Source of the DNA: an uncultured Victivallales bacterium
GTDB lineage: Bacteria; Verrucomicrobiota; Lentisphaeria; Victivallales; UBA1829
DNA length: 42,013 nt
NCBI GenBank assembly: GCA_934661375.1
Contig: CAKUJH010000030.1
Span: 1-42,013, forward strand
Direction of reading: 5' to 3'
Shown here: positions 24,692 through 33,334 of the stretch, in pieces
Numbering within the stretch: the first letter of the stretch is position 1
How the letters are laid out: every line of letters starts with the position of its first letter
Made by a program: the position numbers and the translations under genes
Notes under the pieces: model-generated
Databases searched by the model: none
Told to the model about the DNA's origin: nothing
Seen by the model: the letters and a program-made list of their open reading frames with translations, nothing else

Positions 24692-25195
24692 ATGAAAACG
24701 CTGATCTCCGAACAGGAAATTTCCCGGCGTGTAACGGAACTGGCAGCGGACATCACGGCGCACTATCAGGGCAAACCTCTGACTGTGGTCGTGATCCTGA
24801 ACGGAGCCTTGCTCTTTGCGGCGGATTTGGTCCGCAGGATTCAACTGCCGCTTCAATGGGACACGTTTGCCGCTTCCAGTTACGCGAATGACCGTTCCAG
24901 CGGGAACCTGAAGATTCGCTCCGACCTGAAAAATTCACCTGCCGGACGTCATATCCTGCTGGTGGATGATATTCTGGATACGGGATTCACCTTGAAGAAC
25001 ATCCGCGAACTTTTCCTGGACCGCGGCGCGTTGAGTGTCCGCACCTGCATTCTGCTGAACAAGCATGTCAGCGGAAAACTTTTCACGGAACCGGACTGGG
25101 TCGGATTCGAGATCCCCGATGAGTATGTGATCGGCTACGGCATGGATTCCAATGAGGATTTCCGGAATCTGCCGATGATTGTGGTCAAGGAGTGA
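24692..25195 (+). CDS. hpt: Hypoxanthine phosphoribosyltransferase
   Basis: Salvages hypoxanthine and guanine with PRPP to IMP and GMP in the cytoplasm. 167 residues, the usual size. VVVILNGALLFAADLVRRI near residue 32 is the pyrophosphate loop region. ILLVDDILDTGFTL is the canonical PRPP-binding loop with two aspartates, and PDWVGFEIPDEYVIGYGMD is the base-binding hood. Start chosen at the ATG at 24692, just after the upstream stop; a longer in-frame extension lies within the flavoprotein gene and is rejected. AAGGA lies eleven bases before the ATG. Confidence 0.92.
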   Translation: MKTLISEQEISRRVTELAADITAHYQGKPLTVVVILNGALLFAADLVRRIQLPLQWDTFAASSYANDRSSGNLKIRSDLKNSPAGRHILLVDDILDTGFTLKNIRELFLDRGALSVRTCILLNKHVSGKLFTEPDWVGFEIPDEYVIGYGMDSNEDFRNLPMIVVKE

Positions 25196-25211
25196 TTCTG
25201 TCCGGCACGGG

Positions 25212-25240
25212 TTGAAAAAAGGGCGGAACAGCGTTATATT
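25212..25240 (+). promoter_or_regulatory. Promoter of glyS
   Basis: TTGAAA (25212-25217), 17 bases, TATATT (25235-25240), 48 bases upstream of the ATG. No T-box element was recognised. Confidence 0.7.
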
Positions 25241-25288
25241 ATTTACCCTGAATTTTTGCAGCAATTCAAATATACGAGGAGAAAAATC

Positions 25289-26626
25289 ATGGCTATCGTC
25301 AATACGGAAGGCGAGTTGATGGAAAAGATCGTGTCGCTGTGCAAGCGGCGCGGATTTGTGTTTCAGAGTTCGGAAATTTACGGGGGCTTCAACGGCTTCT
25401 GGGATTACGGACCGTACGGCGTCGCCCTCAAGAAAGCAGTGGAACAGCTCTGGTGGAATGAAATGGTCGAAACCCGCAACAACGTGGTCGGTCTGGATTC
25501 CACGATCATCTGTCATCCCAAAACCTGGAAAGCATCCGGCCATGTTGACCGTTTCGGCGACATCATGTGCGACTGCAAAAAATGCAAAACCCGTTTCCGG
25601 GTTGACCAGATGCCCGATCCCTCCACCTGCACCAACTGCGGTTCCAAAGACCTGACTCCGCCGCGCGAATTCAATCTGATGATGAAGACGTATGTCGGAC
25701 CCGTTTTCGACGAAGAACATATTGCTTACCTGCGTGCGGAAAGCTGCCAGCCGATTTTCCTGGATTTCAATCTGGTCCGCATTGCCACGCGTCAGCAGCT
25801 TCCGTTCGGTATTGCCCAGATCGGCAAATCATTCCGTAACGAAATCACTCCGCGCATGTTCACTTTCCGTTCCCGCGAATTCACGCAGATGGAAATGGAA
25901 TTCTTCTGCCCGGACGAAGGGTCCATGGAATGGTGGGAATACTGGAGAGATCAGCGCTGGAACTATTATACCAGCAAGCTTGGTTTCCGCGAAGACGAAC
26001 TGCATCTGCATCCGCACGACAAACTGGCGCACTATGCCAAAGCCGCTGTGGATATTGAGTTCAAATTCCCGTGGGGTTTTGACGAAATCGAAGGCATTCA
26101 CCATCGCGGCACCTGGGACCTTTCCCGTCATCAGGAATATTCCCAGCAGAACATGGAATACCTCGACATGCAGACCGGCAAGAAATATCTGCCGACCGTG
26201 GTCGAAACTTCCGCCGGACTGGACCGCACTCTGCTCGCCGTGCTTTCCCATGCGTACGATGAAGACAAGGCTCCGACCAAGAAGGAAGGCATGGAAGACG
26301 ATGTCCGCATCGTATTGCATTTCACTCCGAAAATCGCGCCGGTTCAAGTTGCCGTTATGCCGCTTTCCAAGAAACTCAACGAAAATGCCGAAGCCTTGCA
26401 GCGCGACATCTGCCGGTTCTACCGTACCGAACTGGATGTTACCGGAAACATCGGAAAACGTTATCGCCGTCAGGACGAAATCGGTACTCCGTTCTGCCTG
26501 ACCTACGACTTCGAATCCGCCAATGACAACTCGGTCACGGTCCGCGACCGTGACACCATGGCGCAGGAACGGGTCAGCATCAGCCAGCTCAAACAGTATC
26601 TTGATCAGAAGATTTACGGCTGGTAA
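25289..26626 (+). CDS. glyS: Glycyl-tRNA synthetase (dimeric class II type)
   Basis: Charges tRNA-Gly with glycine. 445 residues, the alpha2 type found in archaea, eukaryotes and some bacteria, not the alpha2beta2 E. coli form. The N-terminus has SSEIYGGFNGFWDYGPYGVALK. A zinc-binding insertion carries cysteines at 94, 96, 99, 114 and 117. Motif 2 is SFRNEITPRMFTFRSREFTQMEMEFF (from about 193), motif 3 is SAGLDRTLLAVL, and the anticodon-binding domain begins at APVQVAVMPL and includes KRYRRQDEIGTPFCLTYD. AGGAG lies seven bases before the ATG at 25289; an upstream in-frame start lies in the promoter leader. Confidence 0.95.
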   Translation: MAIVNTEGELMEKIVSLCKRRGFVFQSSEIYGGFNGFWDYGPYGVALKKAVEQLWWNEMVETRNNVVGLDSTIICHPKTWKASGHVDRFGDIMCDCKKCKTRFRVDQMPDPSTCTNCGSKDLTPPREFNLMMKTYVGPVFDEEHIAYLRAESCQPIFLDFNLVRIATRQQLPFGIAQIGKSFRNEITPRMFTFRSREFTQMEMEFFCPDEGSMEWWEYWRDQRWNYYTSKLGFREDELHLHPHDKLAHYAKAAVDIEFKFPWGFDEIEGIHHRGTWDLSRHQEYSQQNMEYLDMQTGKKYLPTVVETSAGLDRTLLAVLSHAYDEDKAPTKKEGMEDDVRIVLHFTPKIAPVQVAVMPLSKKLNENAEALQRDICRFYRTELDVTGNIGKRYRRQDEIGTPFCLTYDFESANDNSVTVRDRDTMAQERVSISQLKQYLDQKIYGW

Positions 26627-26630
26627 GAAT

Positions 26631-27332
26631 ATGAAAAACCAGAATATGAAACGCATCATGATCCCGTCCGCATTGTTCTGCCTGACCGCCGGACTGTGTG
26701 CCGAAGATTATCATGCCGTTTTCACGGAAGGACAATGGGAGCCGTCTCATTTTCTGAACGTGAAAAGTCCGCGGTGGGATTACCGCGGGATCATGCTTCA
26801 GGGTGCCGGACATATCTACAATCAGACTCCGGAAGTTTCGGACGAGGAATTGTTCCGGAAATACGGCAGCGACGTGTTTGCCTCGCTGATGCTGAACCGC
26901 AAGTTCACCGGCAATGCGACCATCCGTTCGAAAATGAGTTTCGACCACCGGATGGCACCCTTGATTGTGATTGCTCCGGAACTGGGCAAAGGCAAGGACG
27001 GACAGCACGAATTCCGGGAACATTTCGAAATCGTGCTGTTCGATGAAGGCATCAATATCTGGCGGCACATGTACAAGGACGGCAAGGCGTCATGGTACAA
27101 AGCCGCATGGCTGAACGCAAAGTTCGAACCGAAAAAAGTGTACGAACTGGAAGTGCAGCTCCGGTACACCAAGTTCGGCTGTACCATGACTGTCCGGTGC
27201 GATGGAAAGGAATGCGGATATTCCGAAGCGAATCTGCCCCGTACCTGGTATGCCGGGATTACCGCCTGTGAAGGTCGCAACCGGTTCTACGATTTTCAGG
27301 TGATGCAGCCCAAACCGAAAGCCAGAAAATAA
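26631..27332 (+). CDS. Small secreted beta-rich protein, function unknown
   Basis: 233 residues from the ATG at 26631, four bases after the glyS stop; the ATG at 26646 is also possible. A signal peptide (KRIMIPSALFCLTAGLCA) precedes the mature start EDYHAVF. The rest is a single domain with many aromatic residues and alternating strands (SRWDYRG-like, FDHRMAPLIVIAPEL, HFEIVLFDEGINIWRHMY, VYELEVQLRYTKFGCTMTVRCDG, RTWYAGITACEGRNRFYDFQV). The strand pattern resembles concanavalin-like jelly-roll domains of the DUF1080/DUF1961 style, often tied to carbohydrate. I cannot assign a family firmly. Confidence 0.7.
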   Translation: MKNQNMKRIMIPSALFCLTAGLCAEDYHAVFTEGQWEPSHFLNVKSPRWDYRGIMLQGAGHIYNQTPEVSDEELFRKYGSDVFASLMLNRKFTGNATIRSKMSFDHRMAPLIVIAPELGKGKDGQHEFREHFEIVLFDEGINIWRHMYKDGKASWYKAAWLNAKFEPKKVYELEVQLRYTKFGCTMTVRCDGKECGYSEANLPRTWYAGITACEGRNRFYDFQVMQPKPKARK

Positions 27333-27341
27333 GTTTTATCC

Positions 27342-27375
27342 AAGGACTCCGGAACATCCCGCGAGTCCTTTTTTT
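27342..27375 (+). terminator. Terminator after the glyS transcript
   Basis: AAGGACTC (27342-27349) pairs with GAGTCCTT (27363-27370), followed by T to 27375, ten bases after the stop. Confidence 0.85.
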
Positions 27376-27394
27376 GACGTAGCTGGAGAGCATT

Positions 27395-28075
27395 ATGGAT
27401 ACGCAGCAGATGGAAGAACAGTTCAACCGCATTGCGGAAGAATACGACGTCAACCGGCGGAAATTCATTCCGTGTTTTGATGAGTATTATGAAAAAACCA
27501 CGGCATTTGCCGCATCCGGCTTGAAACCGCCGCGCCGTATTCTGGATCTGGGTGCAGGCACCGGCTTGCTTTCCATGTATTATTACCGGCATTTTCCCCG
27601 TGCGGAATACGTGCTGGCCGACATCGCGGAAGCGATGCTGGAAGTTGCCCGGAGACGTTTCGCCGGAATGCCCAATGTGAAATTCGAAACAGCGGATTAT
27701 ACCCGCGGACTCCCCGGCGGAGATTTCGACCTCATTGTTTCAGCTCTGTCGGTACATCATCTGGAAACGGAACAGAAAGCGGAACTGTTTTCGCGCATAC
27801 ATGAGAGACTGCCGGAAGGCGGCTGTTTTGTCAACTATGACCAGTTCTGCGCCGACACGCCGGAAGCGTGCGGCTGGTTCGACCGGTACTGGATCGCACA
27901 GCTGTACCGCAGCGGTCTTTCCGAAACGGATCTTGCCCGATGGCGGGAACGGCGCAAACTCGATCGGGAATGTTCTCTTTCCGAAGAACTTGCCATGTTG
28001 AAAAATGCCGGTTTCCAGTCGGTGAACTGCATATACAGCGCAGTGAAATTCAGCGTGATTGCGGCGGTGAAATAA
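27395..28075 (+). CDS. Class I SAM-dependent methyltransferase
   Basis: 226 residues with a complete Rossmann methyltransferase core: ILDLGAGTGLLSMY (motif I), EYVLADIAEAMLEVARRRF (motif II), FDLIVSALSVHHLE (motif IV) and LPEGGCFVNYDQ (motif V). The substrate is unknown; small-molecule methylation is typical for this type. GGAGA lies five bases before the ATG. No clear promoter lies between the terminator and the start, so it may depend on readthrough. Its stop (28073-28075) directly abuts the stop of the convergent AraC gene. Confidence 0.88.
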   Translation: MDTQQMEEQFNRIAEEYDVNRRKFIPCFDEYYEKTTAFAASGLKPPRRILDLGAGTGLLSMYYYRHFPRAEYVLADIAEAMLEVARRRFAGMPNVKFETADYTRGLPGGDFDLIVSALSVHHLETEQKAELFSRIHERLPEGGCFVNYDQFCADTPEACGWFDRYWIAQLYRSGLSETDLARWRERRKLDRECSLSEELAMLKNAGFQSVNCIYSAVKFSVIAAVK

Positions 28076-28897
28076 TCAGCTTTCCCGAATGGGATGACGT
28101 CTGCGGTATTCCAGCGGCGACAGTCCGCATGTCCGCCGGAACACCCGGTGGAAATAAGCTCCGTCGCGGAAACCGCAGCGTTGTGCAATCTTTTCAACCG
28201 TGAAACTGGAACGTGCCAGCAGACGTTTTGCCGCAGACAGCCGCTGTTCACGCAGCAGTTCGCAGAACCCTTTCCCGAAAATCCGGCGGATGCGTCCGGA
28301 AGCGCGGGCGGGACTCAGTTCCAGCAATCTGGCAGCATCTTCCAGCCCAATGTTCCGGACATATTCCCGTTCCAGGAAATGTTCGATCCGTTCCCGTTCA
28401 TTTTCCATGCTTCCTTCCCGTTCGGCAGACGCTTCCGCCACAGCCGCCGCGATCAGTTCACCGTATGCCTGAAATGCGCGCAGGGAACGCGGCAAGTTTG
28501 GCAGATTTTCCGCAGAAACTCCGCGGATTTTTGCCTTCAGCAGCAGTTCTGCCGGATTCCGTTCCTTCGCCGCGGCAAACGGTCCGGCAAAAATACAGCC
28601 GCACAGTTTTTCACCGGTCATGACCGGGAAAACTCCTTCAATGAAATCGCAGGCGCATTGTTTCAAAAAAAAGGCGGGACGCCGGATCAGCTGTTCCTGC
28701 ACAACGCCGCAGTCAAATGCCACACAGCGCAGCTCTGTTTTGCGTCTGCCGCGTTTTACTTTCGTGCAGAACGGGTTCAGATGATAGGACGGCAGAATTC
28801 CCGCAGCCAGCCGTCCGGTGAAATCATGCAGACACAGACTGCAATGAAACTGTTTTTCGAAAACCGCGATTGCGTTCAGCAGAATAATCTGTTCCAT
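28076..28897 (-). CDS. AraC-family regulator with cysteine-rich sensor domain
   Basis: 273 residues. The C-terminal 100 residues are an AraC double helix-turn-helix (IGLEDAARLLELSPARASGRIRRIFG and FTVEKIAQRCGFRDGAYFHRVFRRTCGLSPLEYRR). The N-terminal part resembles the PocR-type sensory domain common in Lentisphaerota AraC proteins: CSLCLHDFTGRL, HLNPFCTKVK, ELRCVAFDCG, QCACDFIEGVFPV and CGCIFAGPF. The several cysteines could bind metal or a cluster. It is divergent from the FAD oxidoreductase gene and probably controls it. AGGAG lies seven bases before the ATG. Confidence 0.85.
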   Translation of the reverse strand: MEQIILLNAIAVFEKQFHCSLCLHDFTGRLAAGILPSYHLNPFCTKVKRGRRKTELRCVAFDCGVVQEQLIRRPAFFLKQCACDFIEGVFPVMTGEKLCGCIFAGPFAAAKERNPAELLLKAKIRGVSAENLPNLPRSLRAFQAYGELIAAAVAEASAEREGSMENERERIEHFLEREYVRNIGLEDAARLLELSPARASGRIRRIFGKGFCELLREQRLSAAKRLLARSSFTVEKIAQRCGFRDGAYFHRVFRRTCGLSPLEYRRRHPIRES

Positions 28898-29013
28898 GAA
28901 AAAACTCCTGTTTATTATAAAAAATACATCATATCGGCAAAAAAATCCATAGATTATTTCAGAAAAACGGAATATTTTATGGCTATCACAGAAAATTTCA
29001 GGAGGAACAGGTC
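28898..29013. promoter_or_regulatory. Divergent promoter region of araC-type and FAD genes
   Basis: On the minus strand a TATAAT -10 box (28919-28914) lies 16 bases before the regulator start. On the plus strand TATTTT precedes GGAGG and the ATG at 29014, with no recognisable -35, as expected for an AraC-activated promoter. The centre is A/T-rich. Confidence 0.5.
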
Positions 29014-30318
29014 ATGGAAATGCTGCATTACAAGTTTGAAAAAGAAATTCCGGTGATTGCGGAAACGGATGTGCTGGTGGTCGGTGGAGGTCCCGGCGGA
29101 TTCAGTGCCGGAGTGATGGCGGCGCGCCGCGGAGCCAAAACCCTGGTGGTGGAACGTTACGGCTGTCTCGGCGGCATGGCGGTTTTCGGTGAAGTTACCC
29201 CGTTCATGCCCAATCATGTGAAAGGCGCTTCGCTGGATCGTCCGGTGTTCATGGACTGGTGCCGGAAAATGTGGGAATACCGTCCGCAGCAGGAACAGCA
29301 GGAACATCCTTTTGATGAACAGGCGGGAATCCGCGAGGTCTCCAAGGACGAAGCGATGCTGGCAATGGAGGATCTGCTGCTGGAATCCGGAGCGAAAATT
29401 CTGTATCATCATACGCTGTTTGATGTGATTATGAAAGACGGCAAAATTTCTGCGGCGGTGTTCCATTCCAAGTCCGGGCTTTCCGCAGTCAAAGCGAAAA
29501 TCTTCATTGACTCCACCGGCGACGGCGACCTGGCAGTGCTTGCCGGATGTCCTTCGGAATTCGGCAATGAAGACGGCTATTGCCAGCCCATGACCACCTG
29601 TTTCAAGCTGGGAAATCTGGACCGTTCCCGGATGCCGGACCGTCTGGAAATCAACCGGCTGTATGATGAGGCAAAAGCCGCCGGTGAGATTGATTGTCCG
29701 CGGGAAAACGTGCTGTGGATGATTACTCCGGAAAGCGATGTAATCCATTTCAATACAACCCGCATCATCAAAAAAAGCGGCGTAGTCGGCACGGAACTTT
29801 CCGAAGCGGAAATCGAAGGCAGACGGCAGATCCGTCAGTTTGTGAAATTCCTGCGGAAACATGTCCCCGGTTTTGAACAGGCGCGGATTCATTCCATTGC
29901 GCACCATGTGGGCATCCGGGAAAGCCGCCGCATCGTGGGACGGGTCTATCAGACTTCGGAAGATTTCCTGAAAGCGGCGAAATATGCCGACGGCATTGCC
30001 AAAGTCCGTTACTGCATTGACATACACAACCCGTCCGGTACTGGAACGCAGATCATCCACATGCCCGAAGACGACTGGTACGAGATCCGTTACGGGGCGT
30101 TGGTTCCGAAGAATTGCGACAATCTGCTGATGGCATGTCGTGCTATATCGCTGGATCATGCGCTGCACAGCAGTGCCAGAGTGATGCCGCCGATCTGTTC
30201 CGTTGGTCAGGCGGCGGGAATGGCGGCTGCGATGTGTATGGAACAGGGACTCATTCCGCCGGAACTGAACGGGGAAGAAGTCCGTAAAAATCTGGCAGCA
30301 GCGGGAGCCTGTCTGTAA
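29014..30318 (+). CDS. FAD-dependent oxidoreductase (FAD_oxidored family)
   Basis: 434 residues with the dinucleotide-binding GGGPGG (24-29), ERYGCLGGMA (48-56, the CLGG signature of this family), an IFIDSTGDGDLAVLAGCP stretch in the middle, and the C-terminal FAD-contact segment NLLMACRAISLDHALHSSARVMPPICSVGQAAG. Members are widespread in Planctomycetes and Lentisphaerae, often among carbohydrate genes, but their reactions are largely uncharacterised. No signal peptide. GGAGG lies eight bases before the ATG. The gene is monocistronic, with its own terminator, and divergent from the AraC regulator. Confidence 0.85.
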   Translation: MEMLHYKFEKEIPVIAETDVLVVGGGPGGFSAGVMAARRGAKTLVVERYGCLGGMAVFGEVTPFMPNHVKGASLDRPVFMDWCRKMWEYRPQQEQQEHPFDEQAGIREVSKDEAMLAMEDLLLESGAKILYHHTLFDVIMKDGKISAAVFHSKSGLSAVKAKIFIDSTGDGDLAVLAGCPSEFGNEDGYCQPMTTCFKLGNLDRSRMPDRLEINRLYDEAKAAGEIDCPRENVLWMITPESDVIHFNTTRIIKKSGVVGTELSEAEIEGRRQIRQFVKFLRKHVPGFEQARIHSIAHHVGIRESRRIVGRVYQTSEDFLKAAKYADGIAKVRYCIDIHNPSGTGTQIIHMPEDDWYEIRYGALVPKNCDNLLMACRAISLDHALHSSARVMPPICSVGQAAGMAAAMCMEQGLIPPELNGEEVRKNLAAAGACL

Positions 30319-30339
30319 AAACACCTGATTTTCTTTGAG

Positions 30340-30376
30340 AAAAACACATGGAAGGGGAAAACTTCCGTGCGTTTTT
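30340..30376 (+). terminator. Terminator of the FAD oxidoreductase gene
   Basis: A 15-base stem (30340-30354 with 30362-30376) with one G-U pair and one mismatch, 7-base loop, and a T-rich 3' arm. It starts 21 bases after the stop. Confidence 0.75.
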
Positions 30377-30411
30377 ATATTTTCCGGGAACAAGGTATCT
30401 CTAATAAAAAC

Positions 30412-30439
30412 TTGAAAATTCGGGAGACAATGCTATATT
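30412..30439 (+). promoter_or_regulatory. Promoter of the membrane protein-symporter-antiporter operon
   Basis: TTGAAA (30412-30417), 16 bases, TATATT (30434-30439), 33 bases before the ATG at 30473. Confidence 0.7.
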
Positions 30440-30472
30440 ATTGATGATACAGAAATCTTAACAGGGATTATC

Positions 30473-30952
30473 ATGGACAGAAACGAAGCACAGGCGGCGG
30501 GACGGAATTCCGCCGGAAACATTCGTCTGCGGCGCATCCTTCCGGACTGCGTCCTGTTCCTTATTCCTCTGCTGCTTCTGCCGTTCTTTCTGCGTCATTC
30601 CTTTTCCGGGGGAAATCCGGAAGAATACCGCCGGACTCCGGTTCCGGTGCAGCATTTGATCGTATCGGATGCGGGGGCCGTGTTTTCCCCCCTGCCGGAT
30701 TGTATGTCCGGAACTCTCCGGATGCCGGAGCATTGGCTGTCCGACAACCGGCCGCGTTTTTATCCGGGGCGTCCGGAGTTGCCGGCGGTCCTGAATCTGG
30801 AAGTGCAGCTCCTTCTTCTGGCGCGGACCAGCATCTGCATCGAAGACCGGGTATTGACGAACTGCCGCAAATTTCTGAAATTTTCTTTGCATGTGCGCGC
30901 CGGTCCGGCTCCTGTTCCTGTTTTTCGAAAATTTGACCAGATACCGGTTTGA
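30473..30952 (+). CDS. Small single-span membrane protein, function unknown
   Basis: 159 residues. One hydrophobic span (about residues 25-41, CVLFLIPLLLLPFFL) follows an arginine-rich cytoplasmic start, so by the positive-inside rule the rest faces the periplasm. The remainder is Pro-rich (RTPVPVQ, APVPVF) and holds four cysteines. No recognisable domain. A good promoter and AGGGA ahead of the ATG support expression, though the second half has less convincing protein character. It ends 45 bases before the symporter start and may be an accessory subunit. Confidence 0.55.
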   Translation: MDRNEAQAAGRNSAGNIRLRRILPDCVLFLIPLLLLPFFLRHSFSGGNPEEYRRTPVPVQHLIVSDAGAVFSPLPDCMSGTLRMPEHWLSDNRPRFYPGRPELPAVLNLEVQLLLLARTSICIEDRVLTNCRKFLKFSLHVRAGPAPVPVFRKFDQIPV

Positions 30953-30997
30953 GGATAAAAGCAGAAACAGATTACAAAGAAATGAGGAACAAGGGAT

Positions 30998-33319
30998 ATG
31001 AGTTTTATAGACTGGCTGATCTTGATTGTACCGACAGCGATGGTTTTCGCGCTGGGCGTGTATTCGATGAAATATGTCCATGGAGTGACGGACTTTCTGT
31101 CTGCCGGACGCGTGGCGGGGCGTTATGTGCTGAGCGTGGGCGATGTCGCCAACGCGTTGTCGATCATCGGATTGGTGGCGTATGTGGAAGTGCAGTACAA
31201 AACCGGTTTTGCGCTGGTGTTCTGGAACAACATCATGCTGCCGCTGGGCGTGATAATGAGTCTGTTCGGATACTGCACCTACCGGTTCCGCGAAACGCGC
31301 GCCATGAGTCTGGGGCAGTTCCTGGAAATGCGCTACAACCGTCCGTTCCGTGTTTTCGCGTCCGCCCTGCGTTCGCTCTCGGAAATGCTTGCCAACATGA
31401 TCATGCCGGCGATTGCCGCCCGTTTCTTCATATATTTCCTTGACCTGCCGCGCAGCTTCACGGTTTGCGGCATTGAGGTTTCCACATTCGGCGTGATCGT
31501 GGTGCTCTGCCTGACCATTGCCATCAGCCTGATCTGTTTCGGCGGCACGCTGTCGCTGCTGATCACGGATGCCGTTCAGGGAATTCTGCTGTTCCCGCTG
31601 ATGGTGGTTTTTGTGGTGTTCGTGCTGTACAAGTTCAGCTGGGGAGCGGAAATCATTCCGGTCATGAGCGACCGTGTGGTGAATGAAAGTTTTCTGAATC
31701 CGTACGACATCTCCAATCTGCGCGACTTCAATCTGGTGATGGTGTTCATGACGATCATTGTTTCCGTCATTCACCGCGCCAGCTGGATCGGGGCGGGATA
31801 CTCCACCGCGGCGAAAACACCGCATGAACAGAAAATGGCGGGACTGCTCGGCACCTGGCGCGGAGCCATCGTGTCGCTGCTGTACGTGCTGATCGCCATC
31901 TGCATCATCACGGTCATGAACCATGCGGATTTCGCCACCAAGGCGAAAGCGATCCGTTCCGGGCTCAGTACGCATATTGCCGAGGAAATCGTGGCGAAAG
32001 AGAACCGGGCGGATTTTGTGAAACGGATCAATGCGGTTCCGGAACAGCTGCATACCATCGGCAAGGATACGCCGCTGTCGCAGGCGCAGAATCTGGACAC
32101 TCCGGTGCTGAATACGGCGCATGAGGCGTTCAAATCCTATGAAGGCGAAGCGGCAGGCAATGCGAAGTTCCAGGAATTCCGCACGCTGTATCATCAGCTG
32201 ATGATGGCGACCAGTATGCGCGAACTTCTCCCGCCGATCCTGATGGGATTGTTCTGTCTGCTGCTGGTGCTGGCCATGATTTCAACGGACGACACGCGCA
32301 TTTACAGTGCCAGTCTGACCTTTACGCAGGACGTGATACTGCCGTTCTGCAAAAACGGCATCAGCCCGAAAACCCATATCCGGCTGCTGCGCTGGGTGTC
32401 GGTCGGTGTGGGCGTGTTCTTCCTGATCGGCAGCTTCTTCATGTCGCAGCTGGACTACATCAACCTGTTTGTGACGCTGATGTGCATGATGTGGCTGGGC
32501 GGCTGCGGACCGGTCATGATTTTCGGTCTTTACAGCCGCTTCGGCAATACCGCGGGCGCGTTTGCTTCGCTGATTTCGGGTATGCTGCTTTCGTTCTTCA
32601 GCATTTTCGTGCAGCGGAACTGGGCGGACGTGGTGTACCCGTGGCTGCTGGAAATGGAGTGGGCGGAAGGGATCGGCTCGGCGCTGGAAACCATTTCCGC
32701 GCCGCTGAATCCGTATGTGGTCTGGAAAATGGACCCGGTGAAATTCCCGATCAACTCGTATGAACTGTATCTGCTCACCATGCTGATAACGCTGGTGATT
32801 TTCTGCGCGGTTTCCGCTTTGACGCAGCGGAAGCCGTTCAACCTTGACCGTATGCTCCACCGCGGCATCTACAATACTGCCGGGGAAAGCAATGCGGCTG
32901 AACGCTGGACTCTGCACAACCTCGGTTCAAAACTGATCGGCATCACGCCGGAATACACGCGGGGCGACCGTATCATCGCCTGGGGCGTGTTCATTTACAG
33001 TCTGTTCTATAAATTCCTGCTGGCATTCATCATTGTGGTGATCTGGAATGCAGTTACGCCGTGGCCGCTGGAATGGTGGGGCTGGTATTTCTTCATCACC
33101 ACCCTGCTGATTCCCGGAATTGTGGCGGCCATCTCCACGTTCTGGTTCGGCATCGGCGGCGTGGTTGACCTGTTCCAGCTGTTCCGCGACCTGGAAAAAC
33201 GGGTGGTGGACCCGCTGGACAACGGACAGGTGGAAGGAAATGTGTCTCTGGCGGACAAGGCGCGTTTTGAAGAGATAGAAAAACAAAAAACTGCTGAAGA
33301 CAAGCAGAATTCAAAGTAA
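30998..33319 (+). CDS. Sodium:solute symporter family transporter with extra loop
   Basis: 773 residues, longer than the usual 480-600 of the SSS family. The N-terminal helices carry YSMKYVHGVTDFLSAGRVAGRY and FLEMRYNRPFRVFASALR, typical SSS signatures, and SWIGAGYSTAAKT fits the next. A hydrophilic segment at about 308-408 (helical, no membrane span) interrupts the usual core between two helices. A second long C-terminal extension ends with a charged tail. Such proteins import a sugar, amino acid or organic acid with sodium; the substrate is not inferable. It is followed by the CPA2 antiporter 15 bases later, so both probably share sodium or proton circuits. Confidence 0.85.
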   Translation: MSFIDWLILIVPTAMVFALGVYSMKYVHGVTDFLSAGRVAGRYVLSVGDVANALSIIGLVAYVEVQYKTGFALVFWNNIMLPLGVIMSLFGYCTYRFRETRAMSLGQFLEMRYNRPFRVFASALRSLSEMLANMIMPAIAARFFIYFLDLPRSFTVCGIEVSTFGVIVVLCLTIAISLICFGGTLSLLITDAVQGILLFPLMVVFVVFVLYKFSWGAEIIPVMSDRVVNESFLNPYDISNLRDFNLVMVFMTIIVSVIHRASWIGAGYSTAAKTPHEQKMAGLLGTWRGAIVSLLYVLIAICIITVMNHADFATKAKAIRSGLSTHIAEEIVAKENRADFVKRINAVPEQLHTIGKDTPLSQAQNLDTPVLNTAHEAFKSYEGEAAGNAKFQEFRTLYHQLMMATSMRELLPPILMGLFCLLLVLAMISTDDTRIYSASLTFTQDVILPFCKNGISPKTHIRLLRWVSVGVGVFFLIGSFFMSQLDYINLFVTLMCMMWLGGCGPVMIFGLYSRFGNTAGAFASLISGMLLSFFSIFVQRNWADVVYPWLLEMEWAEGIGSALETISAPLNPYVVWKMDPVKFPINSYELYLLTMLITLVIFCAVSALTQRKPFNLDRMLHRGIYNTAGESNAAERWTLHNLGSKLIGITPEYTRGDRIIAWGVFIYSLFYKFLLAFIIVVIWNAVTPWPLEWWGWYFFITTLLIPGIVAAISTFWFGIGGVVDLFQLFRDLEKRVVDPLDNGQVEGNVSLADKARFEEIEKQKTAEDKQNSK

Positions 33320-33334
33320 GGATTGAAGTAAAAA

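Noticed and set aside
30458..32194. His/Gln/Arg-rich 578-codon minus frame opposite the symporter
   Set aside because: Typical composition of an antisense image of membrane helices; no start signals.
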